DNA of 5,619 nucleotides from DASRLE01 sp964558455 (GTDB lineage Bacteria; Verrucomicrobiota; Verrucomicrobiia; Limisphaerales; Palsa-1400), in the NCBI GenBank assembly GCA_964558455.1, contig CAZLEE010000247.1, positions 1 through 5,619 of the forward strand, in the 5' to 3' direction. The translations under genes were made by a program, and so were the position numbers. Under the pieces are notes generated by a model. It was not told the DNA's origin. It saw nothing but the letters and a program-made list of their open reading frames with translations, and ran no database searches. Positions 5,596 to 5,619 of this stretch are shown one piece after another (within the stretch, counting starts at the first letter, position 1; the number at the start of each line of letters is the position of its first letter).

Positions 5596-5619
5596 CTTGA
5601 AATAGCGTGAACCGCTCAA

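Overview
The window looks like chromosomal DNA from a moderately GC-rich environmental bacterium, most likely of the Planctomycetes-Verrucomicrobia-Chlamydiae group and probably Verrucomicrobiota. This is an inference from gene content. A prepilin-like protein carries the H-X9-DG motif that is heavily expanded in those phyla, it sits next to a WbsX/GH99-like glycosidase fragment, there is a stand-alone bacterial RRM protein, and short hairpin repeats lie between genes. No rRNA, tRNA, CRISPR array or transposase gene was seen.

Layout. Positions 1-30 hold the last codons of a plus-strand gene. A leader with several possible hairpins and a 7-codon micro-ORF precedes a small RRM RNA-binding protein gene (246-548, plus), which ends at a strong intrinsic terminator (568-600). 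Everything after that is on the minus strand. Reading along that strand from high to low coordinates: a 5'-truncated WbsX/GH99-like glycosidase fragment (5124-5540, domain similarity running to about 5570) with a perfect hairpin just upstream of the conserved part; a prepilin-type H-X9-DG protein (4277-5065); a cluster of three perfect hairpins (4154-4253) that looks like a REP-type repeat; a 5' region with a short upstream ORF; an AvcD-type anti-phage dCTP deaminase (2384-3931); a tightly coupled 67-residue protein (2177-2380); and 6-phosphogluconate dehydrogenase gnd (621-2075), which converges on the RRM gene.

How the genes relate. gnd and the RRM gene are housekeeping or regulatory genes. 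The deaminase and the small ORF form a compact two-gene cassette inserted between gnd and the prepilin gene. AvcD proteins deplete deoxycytidine nucleotides during phage infection and, in the characterised Vibrio system, are held inactive by an upstream RNA (AvcI). Here the roughly 220-base upstream region could hold such an RNA, and the small downstream protein is a second candidate partner. The cassette, with its coupled small ORF and its overlapping upstream ORF, is the most interesting part of the window.
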